Below are positions 34,183 through 44,150 of a stretch of 64,000 bases of DNA, one piece after another (the first letter of the stretch is position 1; the number at the start of each line of letters is the position of its first letter). The notes beneath the pieces are model-generated. The model did not search any database. It saw only the letters and a list, made by a program, of their open reading frames with translations, and had not been told where the DNA came from. Source of the DNA: Variovorax sp. J22G73 (GTDB lineage: Bacteria; Pseudomonadota; Gammaproteobacteria; Burkholderiales; Burkholderiaceae_C); the NCBI RefSeq assembly GCF_030317035.1, contig NZ_JASZYK010000001.1:1426001-1490000 (forward strand), read 5' to 3'. Made by a program: the position numbers and the translations under genes.

Positions 34183-34410
34183 TCAGCCGTGAGAGGCTGG
34201 GCCTGCGGCGGCGCTTATTTTTTGCAGTTCCGACACGCCCATGGCCAGCGCGTTCGAGTAGCTGGCCTGGGGCTTGGTGGCGGTGCGGTACACGCGGTAG
34301 TCGAGCGTTTCCGACGAGTCGCCGCCGTGGTGGGCTTCGAGCAGCGTCCAGAAAAACTGGCCGGGTTCACGTTCTTCGACGGCAAGAGCCAAATCGTTCA
34401 AAGCTGGCAT
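34183..34410 (-). CDS. Small hypothetical protein
   Basis: 75 aa, no signal peptide or membrane helix. It contains an acidic start (ALAVEEREPGQFFWTLLEA) and a middle segment DYRVYRTATKPQASYSNALAMG. I do not recognise a family with certainty; it looks like small Comamonadaceae hypothetical proteins of this type. It is read against the efflux operon and divergent from cobQ, in a space no other gene uses. Third-position GC looks like its neighbours, which favours a real gene. Confidence 0.55.
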   Translation of the reverse strand: MPALNDLALAVEEREPGQFFWTLLEAHHGGDSSETLDYRVYRTATKPQASYSNALAMGVSELQKISAAAGPASHG

Positions 34411-34508
34411 GGGTCCCTGGGTGCAATGCGTTGTGTGTGATGCCCTGTCTACGCAACAACAGGTACTTTTGGATTCATCGACTGCATTTGCAATGCGTCA
34501 GGTGTGAA

Positions 34509-34521
34509 AAATGTCGCATTT
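34509..34521. promoter_or_regulatory. Small palindrome upstream of cobQ
   Basis: AAATG-TCG-CATTT, a perfect 5-bp inverted repeat 45 bp before the cobQ ATG, in the 156-bp divergent gap with the small hypothetical gene. The whole gap is noticeably AT-richer than the surroundings. No riboswitch-like core was found here. Confidence 0.35.
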
Positions 34522-34566
34522 CGTCGGTATCCATCGTCAGGAATCGGCCTCAACGACAATCCGCCG

Positions 34567-36051
34567 ATGAGTTCAAAGGCGAAAAACGGGCCGGCGCTGT
34601 GCGTCATGGTGCTCGGCACCACCAGCGGGGCCGGCAAGAGCTGGCTGGCCACCGCGCTGTGCCGCTGGTATGCGCGGCGCGGCCTGAAAGTGGCGCCTTT
34701 CAAGGCGCAGAACATGAGCAACAACGCCCGCGTGGTGGGCGGCGGCGAAATCGGCAGCGCCCAGTACTTCCAGGCCCTGGCCGCCCACGCCGTGCCCGAC
34801 GTGCGCATGAACCCGCTGCTGCTCAAGCCCGAGCGCGACACCCACAGCCAGGTGGTGCTGATGGGGCAGGTCAGCGAAGAACTCTCGGCCTTGCCCTGGC
34901 GCGGGCGCAGCGAGCGCGTATGGCCGCAGATTGCGCAGGCGCTGGACGAGCTGCGCGCCGAGAACGACGTGGTCGTCATCGAAGGGGCCGGTTCGCCGGC
35001 CGAAATCAACCTGATGGCCAGCGACATCGTCAACATGCGCATCGCCCGGCATGCGCAGGCGCGCTGCCTGCTGGCGACCGACATCGACCGCGGTGGCGCC
35101 TTTGCCCACCTGTACGGCACCTGGGCGCTGCTGCCCGAAGCCGACCGCGCGCTGCTGCGCGGCTTCGTGCTCAACAAGTTCCGCGGCGACGCTTCGCTGC
35201 TGGCCCCGGCGCCGCAGCAACTGCAGGCGCTGACCGGCGTGCCCACCGTGGCCACGCTGCCCATGTGGTGGCAGCACGGCCTGCCCGAAGAAGACGGCGT
35301 GTTCGACGACCGCAGCCGCAGCAGCGGTGCCGTGTCTTGCACCGTTGCCGTGGTGGCGTACCCGCGCATCAGCAACCTCGACGAGTTCCAGGCGCTGAAG
35401 AACGTGCCGGGCGTGCGCCTGGTCTGGGCGCGCGCGCCGGCGGACGTGGCCGCGGCCGACTGGATCGTGCTGCCCGGCTCCAAGCACACCAGCGGCGACC
35501 TGGCCTGGCTTCGCGCGCAGGGGCTGGACCGTGCCGTGGCCGCGCACGCCGAACGCGGCGGCGCGGTGCTGGGCATCTGCGGCGGGCTGCAGATGCTGGG
35601 CGAGGCGCTGGTCGACCCGCACGGCATCGACGGCAACGCGCCGGGGCTCGGCCTGCTGCCGCTGGTGACGGTGTTCGCGCGCGAGAAAACGGTGCGACAC
35701 CGCACGGCGCGCTTCGACAAACTGGGCGGGGAGCTGAACGGCGAACAGAGCGGCGCCTGGGGCGCGCTCTCCGGCGTCACCGTCGCCGGCTACGAGATCC
35801 ATCACGGCCAGACCGCCGAGCACCCGCAGATGGCGCAAGACGGCCAGGCCGTGATGCCCGACGGGCTGGCCTGGCAGAACGCGCGCGGCAACGTGCTGGG
35901 CATCTACCTGCACGGCCTGTTCGAAGACCCGGGCGCGCTGCACGCGCTGTTCGGTGCCGCCACGCCCACGCTGGACGCCACCTTCGACGGCCTGGCCGAC
36001 TTCATCGACACCCACTTCGACGCCGGCGTGCTCGCCGGACTGATTGCATGA
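34567..36051 (+). CDS. cobQ: Adenosylcobyric acid synthase
   Basis: Amidates side chains b, d, e and g of adenosylcobyrinate a,c-diamide using ATP and glutamine. 494 aa, the normal length. P-loop GTTSGAGKS at 17-25, followed by the CobQ-specific FKAQNMSNNARV. Glutamine amidotransferase domain in the C-terminal half with nucleophile Cys338 (GICGGLQMLG) and YEIHHGQT. The ATG at 34567 gives a standard N-terminus. It opens the second cobalamin block and overlaps cobT by ATGA. It is separated from CobB (9308) by about 24 kb. Confidence 0.95.
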   Translation: MSSKAKNGPALCVMVLGTTSGAGKSWLATALCRWYARRGLKVAPFKAQNMSNNARVVGGGEIGSAQYFQALAAHAVPDVRMNPLLLKPERDTHSQVVLMGQVSEELSALPWRGRSERVWPQIAQALDELRAENDVVVIEGAGSPAEINLMASDIVNMRIARHAQARCLLATDIDRGGAFAHLYGTWALLPEADRALLRGFVLNKFRGDASLLAPAPQQLQALTGVPTVATLPMWWQHGLPEEDGVFDDRSRSSGAVSCTVAVVAYPRISNLDEFQALKNVPGVRLVWARAPADVAAADWIVLPGSKHTSGDLAWLRAQGLDRAVAAHAERGGAVLGICGGLQMLGEALVDPHGIDGNAPGLGLLPLVTVFAREKTVRHRTARFDKLGGELNGEQSGAWGALSGVTVAGYEIHHGQTAEHPQMAQDGQAVMPDGLAWQNARGNVLGIYLHGLFEDPGALHALFGAATPTLDATFDGLADFIDTHFDAGVLAGLIA

Positions 36052-37130
36052 ACGATTCCTCCTTTTCCACTCCTGCCATTCCCGCCATTCCCGCCATTCC
36101 GACCATCGCCGACCTGTACGACGCGCCACTCGTCGCCCGGCTCCAGCACGTGCTCGACAACAAGACCAAGCCGCTGGGCGCGCTCGGCCGGCTCGAGGCG
36201 CTGGCGCTGCGCATCGGCGCCATCCTGGGCAGCGAGCAGCCGGTGCTCGAGGCGCCGCAGATGCTGGTGTGCGCGGGCGACCACGGGTTGGCGGCGCGCG
36301 GCGTGTCGGCGTATCCGAGCGACGTGACCTGGCAGATGGTGGAGAACTTCCTGGCCGGCGGTGCCGCCGTGAGCGTGCTCGCGCGCCAGCACGGCCTGGC
36401 GCTCACGGTGGTCGACTGCGGCGTACGGCGCGACTTCCAGCCGCGCCCCGGGCTGGTGTCGCGCCGCATCGCCGCGGGCACGGCCGACGCGTCCACCGGC
36501 CCGGCCATGACGGCGGCGCAATGCGCCCAGGCCATCTCCAACGGCCGCGAGGTGGTGCGCGCGCTGCCGGGCAACGCGCTGCTGCTGGGCGAGATGGGCA
36601 TCGGCAACAGCTCGTCGGCGGCGCTGCTGCTGGCGCGGCTGGGCGCGCTGCACCTGGACGACTGCATCGGCATCGGCACCGGGCTGGACGCCGCGGGCCT
36701 GGCGCGCAAGCGCGAGGTGCTCGGCGAGGTGCTGGCGCTGCACGCGGCGGCGGCGGCGGCGGCGCCGCTGGAGGCGCTGGCCGCCTTCGGCGGGTTCGAG
36801 ATCGCCACGCTGGTGGGCGCCGTGCTGCAGGCGGCCGAGGAGCGCCGCGTGATCGTGGTCGACGGCTTCATCGCCAGTTCGGCCGTGCTGGTGGCGCAGG
36901 CGCTGCAGCCGATGGTGGTGCAGCGCTGCGTGGCCGCGCACTGCTCGGCCGAGCCGGGGCATGTGCTGCTGCTGGCGCGCCTGGGGCTGGACCCGCTGCT
37001 GAACCTGGAGCTGCGCCTGGGCGAGGGCTCGGGCGGCGCGCTGGCGTGGCCGCTGCTGGAGTCGGCCTGCCGCATCCTGCGCGAGATGGCGAGCTTCGAG
37101 GCGGCCGGCGTGTCGCGCAAGGATGCCTGA
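36048..37130 (+). CDS. cobT: Nicotinate-nucleotide--dimethylbenzimidazole phosphoribosyltransferase
   Basis: Makes alpha-ribazole phosphate from nicotinate mononucleotide and dimethylbenzimidazole, the product of BluB in the first block. 360 aa. Motifs: DNKTKPLGALGRLE, CAGDHGLAARGVSAYP, LGEMGIGNSSSAA, and the catalytic Glu326 in LGEGSGGALAW. The N-terminus carries an Ile-Pro-Ala repeat encoded by 9-bp DNA repeats. Coupled to cobQ by ATGA overlap. Confidence 0.95.
   Translation: MNDSSFSTPAIPAIPAIPTIADLYDAPLVARLQHVLDNKTKPLGALGRLEALALRIGAILGSEQPVLEAPQMLVCAGDHGLAARGVSAYPSDVTWQMVENFLAGGAAVSVLARQHGLALTVVDCGVRRDFQPRPGLVSRRIAAGTADASTGPAMTAAQCAQAISNGREVVRALPGNALLLGEMGIGNSSSAALLLARLGALHLDDCIGIGTGLDAAGLARKREVLGEVLALHAAAAAAAPLEALAAFGGFEIATLVGAVLQAAEERRVIVVDGFIASSAVLVAQALQPMVVQRCVAAHCSAEPGHVLLLARLGLDPLLNLELRLGEGSGGALAWPLLESACRILREMASFEAAGVSRKDA
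36075..36101 (+). repeat. Three 9-bp tandem repeats at the 5' end of cobT
   Basis: GCCATTCCC occurs twice and GCCATTCCG once, head to tail, encoding IPAIPAIPT. The unit keeps the frame. It lies within the first 20 codons, before the conserved part of the enzyme. Confidence 0.85.
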
Positions 37131-37163
37131 GGTCAGGTCCCCGGAAATCCAGGGACGCCACGA

Positions 37164-37964
37164 ATGAACGGCGTTCGACACTTTCTCCTGGCGCTGCAGT
37201 TCTTCACGCGCGTGCCGGTCACCGGGCCGCTCGCGGCGTGGGTCGGCTTCAGCCCGCAGATGCTGCGCGCCAGCGCGGCGCACCTGCCGGGCATCGGCTG
37301 GCTGGTGGGGGCGGTGGCCGCATTGGTGTTCACGGGCGTCGGCATGGGCCTGCCGGGCGTGGCGGGCGCGCTGGTTGCCGCGGTGCTGAGCACCATCGCC
37401 ACGGTGATGCTGACCGGCGCCTTCCATGAAGACGGGCTGGCCGACGTGGCCGACGGGCTGGGCGGCTCCGCCCAGCGCGAGCGGGCGCTGGAGATCATGA
37501 AGGACTCGCGCATCGGCGCCTTCGGCGCGGTGGCGCTGGTGCTGGCGCTGGGCCTGAAGTTTGCGCTGCTCGCCGCGCTGGCCGCGCGCGGGCTGCAGGC
37601 GGCGGCGCTGGCCATCGTCGGCGCGCATGTGCTGTCGCGGCTGATGCCGCTGTTCCTGATTCGCTGGCTGCCCTATGTGGGCGACAGCGGCGCCAGCAAG
37701 GCGAAGCCGCTGGCCGACGCCATCAGCCGCGGCGCCCTGGCCATCGCCTTCGTGTGGGCGGTGCCGGCCGTGGTGCTGCTGCTGCAGGCACACGACGCGG
37801 CGCACGTGCTCGCGGCGCTGGCGGCGGCGGCGCTCGCGGCGCTGTGGATGGCGCGGCTCTTCCTGCGGCGCCTGCAGGGCTTTACCGGCGACGGCCTGGG
37901 CGCGACCCAGCAGGTGTGCGAGCTGGCGATCTACCTCGCGCTGGCCTGGCAGGCACACGCATGA
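37164..37964 (+). CDS. cobS: Adenosylcobinamide-GDP ribazoletransferase (cobalamin synthase)
   Basis: Membrane enzyme joining adenosylcobinamide-GDP and alpha-ribazole (phosphate). 266 aa with about six helices. Family segments: LALQFFTRVPV at the N-terminus, LTGAFHEDGLADVADGLGG (metal-binding acidic motif, about 88-106) and MKDSRIGAFGAV. It starts 33 bp after cobT and overlaps the phosphatase gene by ATGA. This CobS is unrelated to the aerobic cobaltochelatase subunit that shares the name. Confidence 0.94.
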   Translation: MNGVRHFLLALQFFTRVPVTGPLAAWVGFSPQMLRASAAHLPGIGWLVGAVAALVFTGVGMGLPGVAGALVAAVLSTIATVMLTGAFHEDGLADVADGLGGSAQRERALEIMKDSRIGAFGAVALVLALGLKFALLAALAARGLQAAALAIVGAHVLSRLMPLFLIRWLPYVGDSGASKAKPLADAISRGALAIAFVWAVPAVVLLLQAHDAAHVLAALAAAALAALWMARLFLRRLQGFTGDGLGATQQVCELAIYLALAWQAHA

Positions 37965-38548
37965 CCGCGCCTGGTATGAACACCGCCCGCAGGACGCTCT
38001 GGCTCCAGCGCCACGCACCGGTGGTCGCCGAACCCGGCCTGTGCTACGGCGCCACCAACCTGCAGGCGCACGCGCAGGGCACGCGCGACGCGGCGCAGCG
38101 CATCGCGCCGCTGCTGCCGGCCGGCCTTGTCCTGCTCAGCTCGCCGCTGCGGCGGTGCGCGGAACTGGCCGACGCCATCGTCGCGTTGCGGCCCGACCTG
38201 CAGGTGCGGCACGACGCCCGCCTGGCCGAGATGGATTTCGGCGCCTGGGAAGGCCGGCCCTGGGCCGACATTCCGCGCGAGGACTTCGAGGCGTGGACGG
38301 CCGATTTCGCCGATGCGCCCGCCGGCGCGCACGGCGAGAGCGTGCGCGGCTTCATGCAGCGCGTGGCCGCTGCGCATGACGAATGGCAAGCCGGCGAGGG
38401 CGATGCGCTGTGGGTCACGCATGCCGGCGTGCTGCGCGCGGTGACGCTCCTGCAGCGCGGCATGCGCTGCGTGCAGACCGCGGCGGACTGGCCCGTGGGC
38501 GAGCTGGCCTTCGGGGGCTGGCTGACTTTCGAGCGTTCGCCCGGCTGA
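37961..38548 (+). CDS. cobC: Alpha-ribazole phosphatase (histidine phosphatase family)
   Basis: 195-residue phosphoglycerate-mutase-like fold. The phosphohistidine motif is QRHAPV (RHA in place of RHG, a variant seen in cobalamin-cluster members), with SSPLRRC, an acid residue in MDFGAWEG and the second His in VTHAGVLRA. It removes phosphate from alpha-ribazole 5'-phosphate or adenosylcobalamin 5'-phosphate. Last gene of the second cobalamin block; the alternative start at 37976 would remove five residues. It converges on the LuxR-type gene. Confidence 0.88.
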   Translation: MTAPGMNTARRTLWLQRHAPVVAEPGLCYGATNLQAHAQGTRDAAQRIAPLLPAGLVLLSSPLRRCAELADAIVALRPDLQVRHDARLAEMDFGAWEGRPWADIPREDFEAWTADFADAPAGAHGESVRGFMQRVAAAHDEWQAGEGDALWVTHAGVLRAVTLLQRGMRCVQTAADWPVGELAFGGWLTFERSPG

Positions 38549-38599
38549 ACAAGCCTGAGCAGGGCGGGCCGCGGCGCACGTGTCGCCGGCCGCCGCTCG

Positions 38600-41527
38600 C
38601 TACTTGCCTTCGCGCTCCATCCGCAGGCGCTTGGCCACGGCGTCGCGGCCGTGCGCGTCCAGCTTCAGGTAGATGTTCTTCAGGTGCCACTTGACCGTGT
38701 CCAGCGACAGGCCGAGCGTGAGCGCGATCTTCTTGTTGGGCATGGCCTGCACCAGCAGCTCGACCACCTCGGCCTCGCGCAGCGTGAGCAGGCGCACCAG
38801 GCCGCGGTCGTCGCGCGAAATCGCCGAGGCGCGCTGGCCGGCGTGCTCGTCGCGCGGCTGCGGCGGCCTGGCCAGCGCCTCGATGCGCTCGGCGAAGAAC
38901 ACCAGCACCGGGTCGAGGTTGGGCACCGCGCGCGCGGCCTGGATCAATGCCAGGGCGTTGTCGTGCGCGCCCAGCAGCGTCTGCATCAGCCCCAGCCGGT
39001 GGCCCAACCGAAGCGCGGCGCGCACCCGCGCGCCCGAGGCCTCGGTGCGCCCGAGCCGGCGTTCGATTTCGGCTGCCTGCAACTGCAGCGCGACACCCAG
39101 CCCCACCTGTCCGCGCTGCCGGTAGCGCAGCGCCAGGGCCTCGATGTGCGACAGCAGCAACGGCAACTGGGCGGGCTGGTTGTCGTGCATGGCCAGCCGG
39201 ATGCGCGCCTGCGCCATTGAATCGGCCACCTGCCGCAGCGCGCCCGATTCCACGTCGGGGTGCAGCGCGTGCAACGCCTCCAGGTCCTGCAGGGTGGCGC
39301 GTGCGGCATCGGCGTCGTTGCGCGTCAGCTGCACCTGCAACTGCTCCAGCAGCACGCAGGCCAGCCCCCGGTCGATGCCCTGGCGCTGCAGGAAGGCGGC
39401 CGCCTGCGCCAGGTGCTCCAGCGCCTCGCGCCACCGGCCGGCGGCCTGCAGCGCGCGGTTCGCCACCAGGATCATGCGCAGCGTGGTGTCGGGAATCAGG
39501 CCGCTCTGCGTGCCCGGCTGCTCCTCGATGGAGCGCGCGGCCACCAGCGGGCCGTGCCGCTCGTACAGCACCTCGGCCAGCAGCTGCGCCGTGAGCCGGC
39601 GCACCTCGGTGCAGCGGGTGCCGCGCTCGTGCATCTCGCGCAGCACGTTGCGGTAGATGCGCTCCGCGCCGTGCACCTGGCCCTCGGCCGCATACGACAG
39701 CCCGACCAGGCACTGGCCCACCAGCGAGCCGAACAGGGTCTCGACCACGGGTTCGGCGCCGATCATGGCCAGCGGCTCGTCGCGCTGGATCTGCCGGGCG
39801 CGCTCGAACTCGCCGTTGCGCAGGTGCAGCCAGGTGAGCACGTTGCGCCGCCCGGCCCGCGCGAAATCGTCCGCCGCTGCCGGTGGCGCCAGAAGCTGCG
39901 ATAGCAGTTGCTGCAGCGCGTCGCTGTCGTCGCGCCGAATGGCGAGCAGGCATTCCAGCAGGGTCAGCCGGTAGCGCATGGCGGGCTCGATGCCGCCCGG
40001 CTCGGCGCGCAGGGCGGCAATGCTGCGGGCGCAGTCGTCGAGCCGGTAGTCGGCCAGCTCGACCCAGGCGGCCCACAGGCGCAGGTTGGGGTTGTCGCCC
40101 AGCGTGGCCGGGTCGAGCTGGCGCACCAGGGCGATGGCCTCGATGAGCTTGCCCTGCACGAACAGCGCCACCGCGCCGCGCTCGGCCAGCCGGGCCGCGG
40201 CCGCGTGGTCGTGGGCGGCGAGCGCGTGGCGCACGGCCTGGTGGTGCATGCCGCGCAATGCCAGCGACGGCCAGGCCTTGGCGTGCAGCTTCTGCCGCTC
40301 GGCCTCGGGCCACGATGCCAGGCGCGCCAGCAGCACGCGGCGCAGCAGCGGGTGCAGCTGCCACCAGCGTTCGTCGGCCGGGGCCTGCGGTGCACCGACG
40401 GGGCTACCCGGTTCGGCTGGGTCGCCCGTTGCGTCCATAGCACCTGGGGCGCCCGTGGCACCTGGGGTCACCCCACGCAGTAGGCCCTCGCGCGCCGCGG
40501 GCACGAGCAGCTCCGCGCACTGGGCCGCGCTGTAGCCCGTGCCGGCCAGCTCGGCGCACAGCGCGGCGCTGAAGCGGGTGGGCGCCGCGCACAGCGTGAG
40601 CAAACGCAATTGCGTGACGGAGAGCCGCGGGAACACGTGGGCGCCGAAGTACGCGGCAAAGGGCGCCAGGTCGGGCACGCCTTCGGGCGGCAGCGGCCGT
40701 GCGCCGCGCCGCCGGCGCAGGTCGGCGCTGGCCAGCCGCAGCAGCGCCGGCCACCCGTCGGCCAGACGGTGCAGGGCGGCGGCGCTGCGCTCGTCCAGGT
40801 CGGGCAGCCGCATGCGCAGGTAGTCGACCGACTCCTGCAGGCTGAAGCGCAGGTCGTCGCTTTCCAGCGTCAGCACGGTGCCCGCGCCCGGGGCGGGCGC
40901 CAGCGTCATGGGCAGGCTGTTGCGGCTGGCTAACACGCACAGCAGGTTGGGGGGCGCGTACGCGACCAGAAGCTGCAGGGCGATGTGCACGTTTTCGCTT
41001 TGCGCGCTGTGCACGTCGTCCACCACCAGCACGATCTGCCGGCCATGGGCGGCAATGCCGCGCACCAGGGCGATGACCAGCCGCTCGATGGCGTCGGCGT
41101 CGGGCTGGGCGTGCGCCACGGCGTGGCGCGCGATGGCGGCGTCCACGGCGGCCAGCGCGCCCATCAGCGCGGTCATGAAGTGCAGGTCGCCTTCGCCGTT
41201 GACCGTCAGCTCGGCAAGCTCGGCCAGCCGCACCCAGGCGATGTCGATGCCCTCGGCCACCAGCTCGCGCTGCCAGGTGAGCAGCAGCGAGCTCTTGCCG
41301 AACCCGGCCGGCGCGCGCAGCACGATGCAGCGCCGCCCGGGCACCGGAGAAAGCCGCTGGAGCAGCGCCTGGCGAACCAGCAGCCGGCGGCTCCGGGTGC
41401 GCAGCGCGGGCGTGCCGGCCGACACTGCCGGCGAGCCAGGGAGCGAGCCGGCGTGCGCACCTGCGTGTGAACTTGCGGCTGAACCTGCAAATGGGGCTGG
41501 TTGCATTTGCCGGGCATTCTCAGTCAT
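38600..41527 (-). CDS. MalT-type LuxR-family regulator with AAA/NTPase and TPR-like region
   Basis: 975 aa: a low-complexity Ala/Ser/Gly/Pro leader (1-45), a P-loop [10 protein letters not shown] (71-80), a Walker-B-like [10 protein letters not shown], a STAND-type NTPase region, a long helical-repeat sensor region (about 430-880) and a C-terminal LuxR HTH (about 905-970: [34 protein letters not shown]). MalT-type proteins oligomerise on binding an inducer and ATP, then activate promoters. The starts at 41527 or 41506 are both possible; neither has a strong ribosome site. Divergent from a chemoreceptor. The target genes and inducer are unknown. Confidence 0.82.
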   Translation of the reverse strand: MTENARQMQPAPFAGSAASSHAGAHAGSLPGSPAVSAGTPALRTRSRRLLVRQALLQRLSPVPGRRCIVLRAPAGFGKSSLLLTWQRELVAEGIDIAWVRLAELAELTVNGEGDLHFMTALMGALAAVDAAIARHAVAHAQPDADAIERLVIALVRGIAAHGRQIVLVVDDVHSAQSENVHIALQLLVAYAPPNLLCVLASRNSLPMTLAPAPGAGTVLTLESDDLRFSLQESVDYLRMRLPDLDERSAAALHRLADGWPALLRLASADLRRRRGARPLPPEGVPDLAPFAAYFGAHVFPRLSVTQLRLLTLCAAPTRFSAALCAELAGTGYSAAQCAELLVPAAREGLLRGVTPGATGAPGAMDATGDPAEPGSPVGAPQAPADERWWQLHPLLRRVLLARLASWPEAERQKLHAKAWPSLALRGMHHQAVRHALAAHDHAAAARLAERGAVALFVQGKLIEAIALVRQLDPATLGDNPNLRLWAAWVELADYRLDDCARSIAALRAEPGGIEPAMRYRLTLLECLLAIRRDDSDALQQLLSQLLAPPAAADDFARAGRRNVLTWLHLRNGEFERARQIQRDEPLAMIGAEPVVETLFGSLVGQCLVGLSYAAEGQVHGAERIYRNVLREMHERGTRCTEVRRLTAQLLAEVLYERHGPLVAARSIEEQPGTQSGLIPDTTLRMILVANRALQAAGRWREALEHLAQAAAFLQRQGIDRGLACVLLEQLQVQLTRNDADAARATLQDLEALHALHPDVESGALRQVADSMAQARIRLAMHDNQPAQLPLLLSHIEALALRYRQRGQVGLGVALQLQAAEIERRLGRTEASGARVRAALRLGHRLGLMQTLLGAHDNALALIQAARAVPNLDPVLVFFAERIEALARPPQPRDEHAGQRASAISRDDRGLVRLLTLREAEVVELLVQAMPNKKIALTLGLSLDTVKWHLKNIYLKLDAHGRDAVAKRLRMEREGK

Positions 41528-41564
41528 CCAGCCGGCAAGATGTATCCCATATTTGAGGGTTTGC

Positions 41565-41591
41565 CCACCCCACCCTTCAAGGGCGGGGTGG
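41565..41591. promoter_or_regulatory. GC-rich inverted repeat between the LuxR gene and the chemoreceptor gene
   Basis: CCACCCCACCC and GGGCGGGGTGG pair over 11 positions with one mismatch and a TTCAA loop, 50 bp before the chemoreceptor start and 38 bp from the regulator start. It could be an operator shared by both genes or an RNA hairpin in the chemoreceptor leader. No T-run follows. Confidence 0.5.
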
Positions 41592-41641
41592 TGCGCACAA
41601 AGGGCGCCGATGAGGTGATGAACCACCATGGAGCCCTGCAT

Positions 41642-43204
41642 ATGTTCGATCTCTCGAATCTCAAAATCGGTGCCCGCCTCGGACTGGGTTTTGCGCTGTT
41701 GCTGTTGTTGCAACTGGTCATCGCGGGCATCGGCCTGCACGAGATGGCCAACCTGTCGGACCGCATCGCGTTCGCGACCGAGGTCGGGGCGCGCAAGCTC
41801 GACCAGCTGAACAACGTGCAGTCGGCCATCGGCAAGCGGGCCATCGCGGCGCGCAACCTCGCGCTGGTGACGGACGCCGCGGCGCAGAAGGGCGACGTCG
41901 AGCTGGTGTCGCGCTCGCAGCGCGAGATCGACGCCGGCCTGCAGGCGCTGGGCACCGTCATGGCCGACCCGGCCTCGGCCAGCGCCGAGGAGCGCCAGAT
42001 GCTGGAGAAGCTGCGCGCGCTGGAGGCGCTGTACCTGCCCATTGCCACCAAGGTGCTGACGCTGGCCACCTCCAACCAGACCGAGGCGGCGGTGAAGGTG
42101 CTCACGCAGGAATGCATGCCGCTGCTCAACCAGGTGCTGGCGCATGTGTCGGCGTTTCAGCAGGTGCTGAAGAAAAGCGCCGACGAGAGCGCGGCCTCGG
42201 CCCAGGCGGCCTACCAGCGGGCGAAGTGGATCATCCTGTCGATCAGCGGCGCGTCGCTGGTGGGCGGGCTGCTGCTGGCGTTTCGCATGACGCGCTCGAT
42301 CACCCTGCCGCTGGGGCAGGCGGTGACGGTGGCGCAGCAGGTGGCCTCGGGCGACCTCACGGCGCGCATCGAGGTGGCCGACCGCTCGGAGTCGGGCATG
42401 CTGATGAACGCGCTGCGCTCCATGAACGACGAGCTGGCCAAGGTGGTGGGGCAGGTGCGCGCGGGCACCGACTCGATCGCCACGGCCTCCGGCCAGATCG
42501 CCACGGGCAACCGCGACCTGTCTTCGCGCACCGAGGAGCAGGCCAGCTCGCTGGAGCAGACGGCCGCCTCCATGCAGGAGCTGACCTCCACCGTGAAGCA
42601 GAACGCCGACAACGCCCGCCTGGCCAACCAGCTGGCCGACTCGGCCTCGCAGGTGGCTTCGCGCGGCGGCGCGGTGGTGGAGCAGGTGGTGGAGAAAATG
42701 GCGTCGATCAACGCGTCGTCGCGCAAGGTGGTGGAAATCATCGGCGTGATCGACGGCATTTCCTTCCAGACCAACATCCTCGCGCTGAATGCCGCGGTGG
42801 AAGCGGCCCGCGCCGGCGAGCAGGGGCGCGGCTTTGCCGTGGTGGCCTCGGAGGTGCGCAACCTGGCGCAGCGCTCGGCGGCGGCGGCCAAGGAAATCAA
42901 GACGCTCATCGGCGACTCGGTGAGCGAGGTGCACGCGGGCAGCGCGCTGGTCAACGAGGCCGGCAAGACCATGGAGGAAATCATGGGCAGCGTGCGGCGG
43001 GTGACGGACATCATGGCCGAGATCACCTCGGCCAGCCAGGAGCAGTCCACCGGCATCGAGCAGGTGAACGACGCCATCAAGCAGATGGACCGCACCACGC
43101 AGCAGAACGCGGCGCTGGTGGAGCAGGCCTCGGCCGCGGCGCAGTCGATGAACGATCAGGCGGCGGGGCTGGTGGACGCGGTGAGCATGTTCAAGCTGCG
43201 CTGA
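41642..43204 (+). CDS. Methyl-accepting chemotaxis protein
   Basis: 520 aa. TM1 about 11-32, a periplasmic four-helix-bundle sensor of about 160 residues, TM2 about 192-212, HAMP, then a long signalling coiled coil. The hairpin tip reads [19 protein letters not shown], the CheA/CheW contact. It ends in AVSMFKLR, without the NWETF-type CheR/CheB tether. The ATG at 41642 has GGAG upstream and gives the [13 protein letters not shown] start seen in beta-proteobacterial receptors; longer frames to 41501 have no ribosome site. Ligand unknown. Confidence 0.9.
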   Translation: MFDLSNLKIGARLGLGFALLLLLQLVIAGIGLHEMANLSDRIAFATEVGARKLDQLNNVQSAIGKRAIAARNLALVTDAAAQKGDVELVSRSQREIDAGLQALGTVMADPASASAEERQMLEKLRALEALYLPIATKVLTLATSNQTEAAVKVLTQECMPLLNQVLAHVSAFQQVLKKSADESAASAQAAYQRAKWIILSISGASLVGGLLLAFRMTRSITLPLGQAVTVAQQVASGDLTARIEVADRSESGMLMNALRSMNDELAKVVGQVRAGTDSIATASGQIATGNRDLSSRTEEQASSLEQTAASMQELTSTVKQNADNARLANQLADSASQVASRGGAVVEQVVEKMASINASSRKVVEIIGVIDGISFQTNILALNAAVEAARAGEQGRGFAVVASEVRNLAQRSAAAAKEIKTLIGDSVSEVHAGSALVNEAGKTMEEIMGSVRRVTDIMAEITSASQEQSTGIEQVNDAIKQMDRTTQQNAALVEQASAAAQSMNDQAAGLVDAVSMFKLR

Positions 43205-43261
43205 GCGCGCGGCCGGTTTCACGCACGGCGGTGCTCGGCGCCTTTAGCTCTAGCTCTGCCT

Positions 43262-44128
43262 TTAACTTTTCTTGCGCCACTGCTCGCGCCAGAGCTTGTC
43301 GAGCTGGGGCGCCAGCGCGGCCGGCGGCGCGCCGACCAGCCGGTTGCGCCCGTCGCGCTGCACCAGCCCGTAGATGCGGCCCGAGCCCTGGTCGTACAGG
43401 GCGATGGCGTTGTTGTCGTAGCAGTCGTGCGGCTTGCAGAAGGCGTGCAGCAGGTAGCGCGTGCCATCGACCGTCACCCACTGCGGCTCGGGCGCGGGAC
43501 CTTCGCGGCGCACCAGCCAGCGGTCGTTCTCGCGCGGGCCCAGCGCGGTGCGCCAGGCCTTCTGCATGGCGGGGCCCTGGGCCAGCGCGGCGGGGCTGCC
43601 GGTGGGCGGCGGCGGCACCTTGGCGGCCGGTGCCTCGGCAGGTGGTGGCGCGGCGCGGGCGGCGCCGTCGCAGCGCCAGTAGCGCAGCTTCATCATCTCG
43701 GGGCCGAGCTGCCCGGCGATGGGCTTGTCGGCGTCCAGCGTGATCGACTGGCCGCGCCCGTCGCGGTAGACCAGGAAGGTCATCGCGCCGGCCTTGCCGG
43801 CATCGCCTATCAGCGCCACGTCGAAACCCGCGGGCGGCGGGCTGTTGCCGAAGAAGCTGTAGGCCGTTTGCGGCGCGCGGCCGACCACGCGGCGCTTGCC
43901 GCTTTCGGCGATCAGCATGTCCTGGCGCACCTGCAGGGTGGGTGCGCCGGCGTCGGCGCAGGCGGTGGACCAGCGCCCGCCGTAGAGGTTCATGGCGTCG
44001 GGCTTGAGGCCGTCGGGGCCGGCCGCTTGCTGCGACCAGGCCGCGGCGGGGCAGAGCAGGGCGGCGAGCAAGGGGCCGAGCAAGGCGCCGGCGAGCAGGG
44101 TGGCGGTGGGCTTTGTCTGTGTCTTCAT
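43262..44128 (-). CDS. Secreted protein with Ivy-type lysozyme-inhibitor C-terminal domain
   Basis: 288 aa. Signal peptide about 1-33 (LLCPAAAWSQQ). The last 110 residues resemble Ivy (inhibitor of vertebrate lysozyme): a W(R/K)TALGPREND-type start and the loop CKPHDC, the motif that plugs the C-type lysozyme active site, followed by NNAIALYDQGSGRIYG. The N-terminal domain (about 34-150, YGGRWSTACADAGAP) is not part of usual Ivy proteins, which are about 150 aa, and a Pro/Ala linker joins the halves. I do not recognise the N-domain. It is 22 bp downstream of nth on the same strand. Confidence 0.75.
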   Translation of the reverse strand: MKTQTKPTATLLAGALLGPLLAALLCPAAAWSQQAAGPDGLKPDAMNLYGGRWSTACADAGAPTLQVRQDMLIAESGKRRVVGRAPQTAYSFFGNSPPPAGFDVALIGDAGKAGAMTFLVYRDGRGQSITLDADKPIAGQLGPEMMKLRYWRCDGAARAAPPPAEAPAAKVPPPPTGSPAALAQGPAMQKAWRTALGPRENDRWLVRREGPAPEPQWVTVDGTRYLLHAFCKPHDCYDNNAIALYDQGSGRIYGLVQRDGRNRLVGAPPAALAPQLDKLWREQWRKKS

Positions 44129-44150
44129 TCTGTGTTCGGTGTCTTGCCGG

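Noticed and set aside
34411..34566. Riboswitch before cobQ
   Set aside because: The gap lacks the GCCCCCGCAAC core and the B12-box; only a small palindrome was seen.
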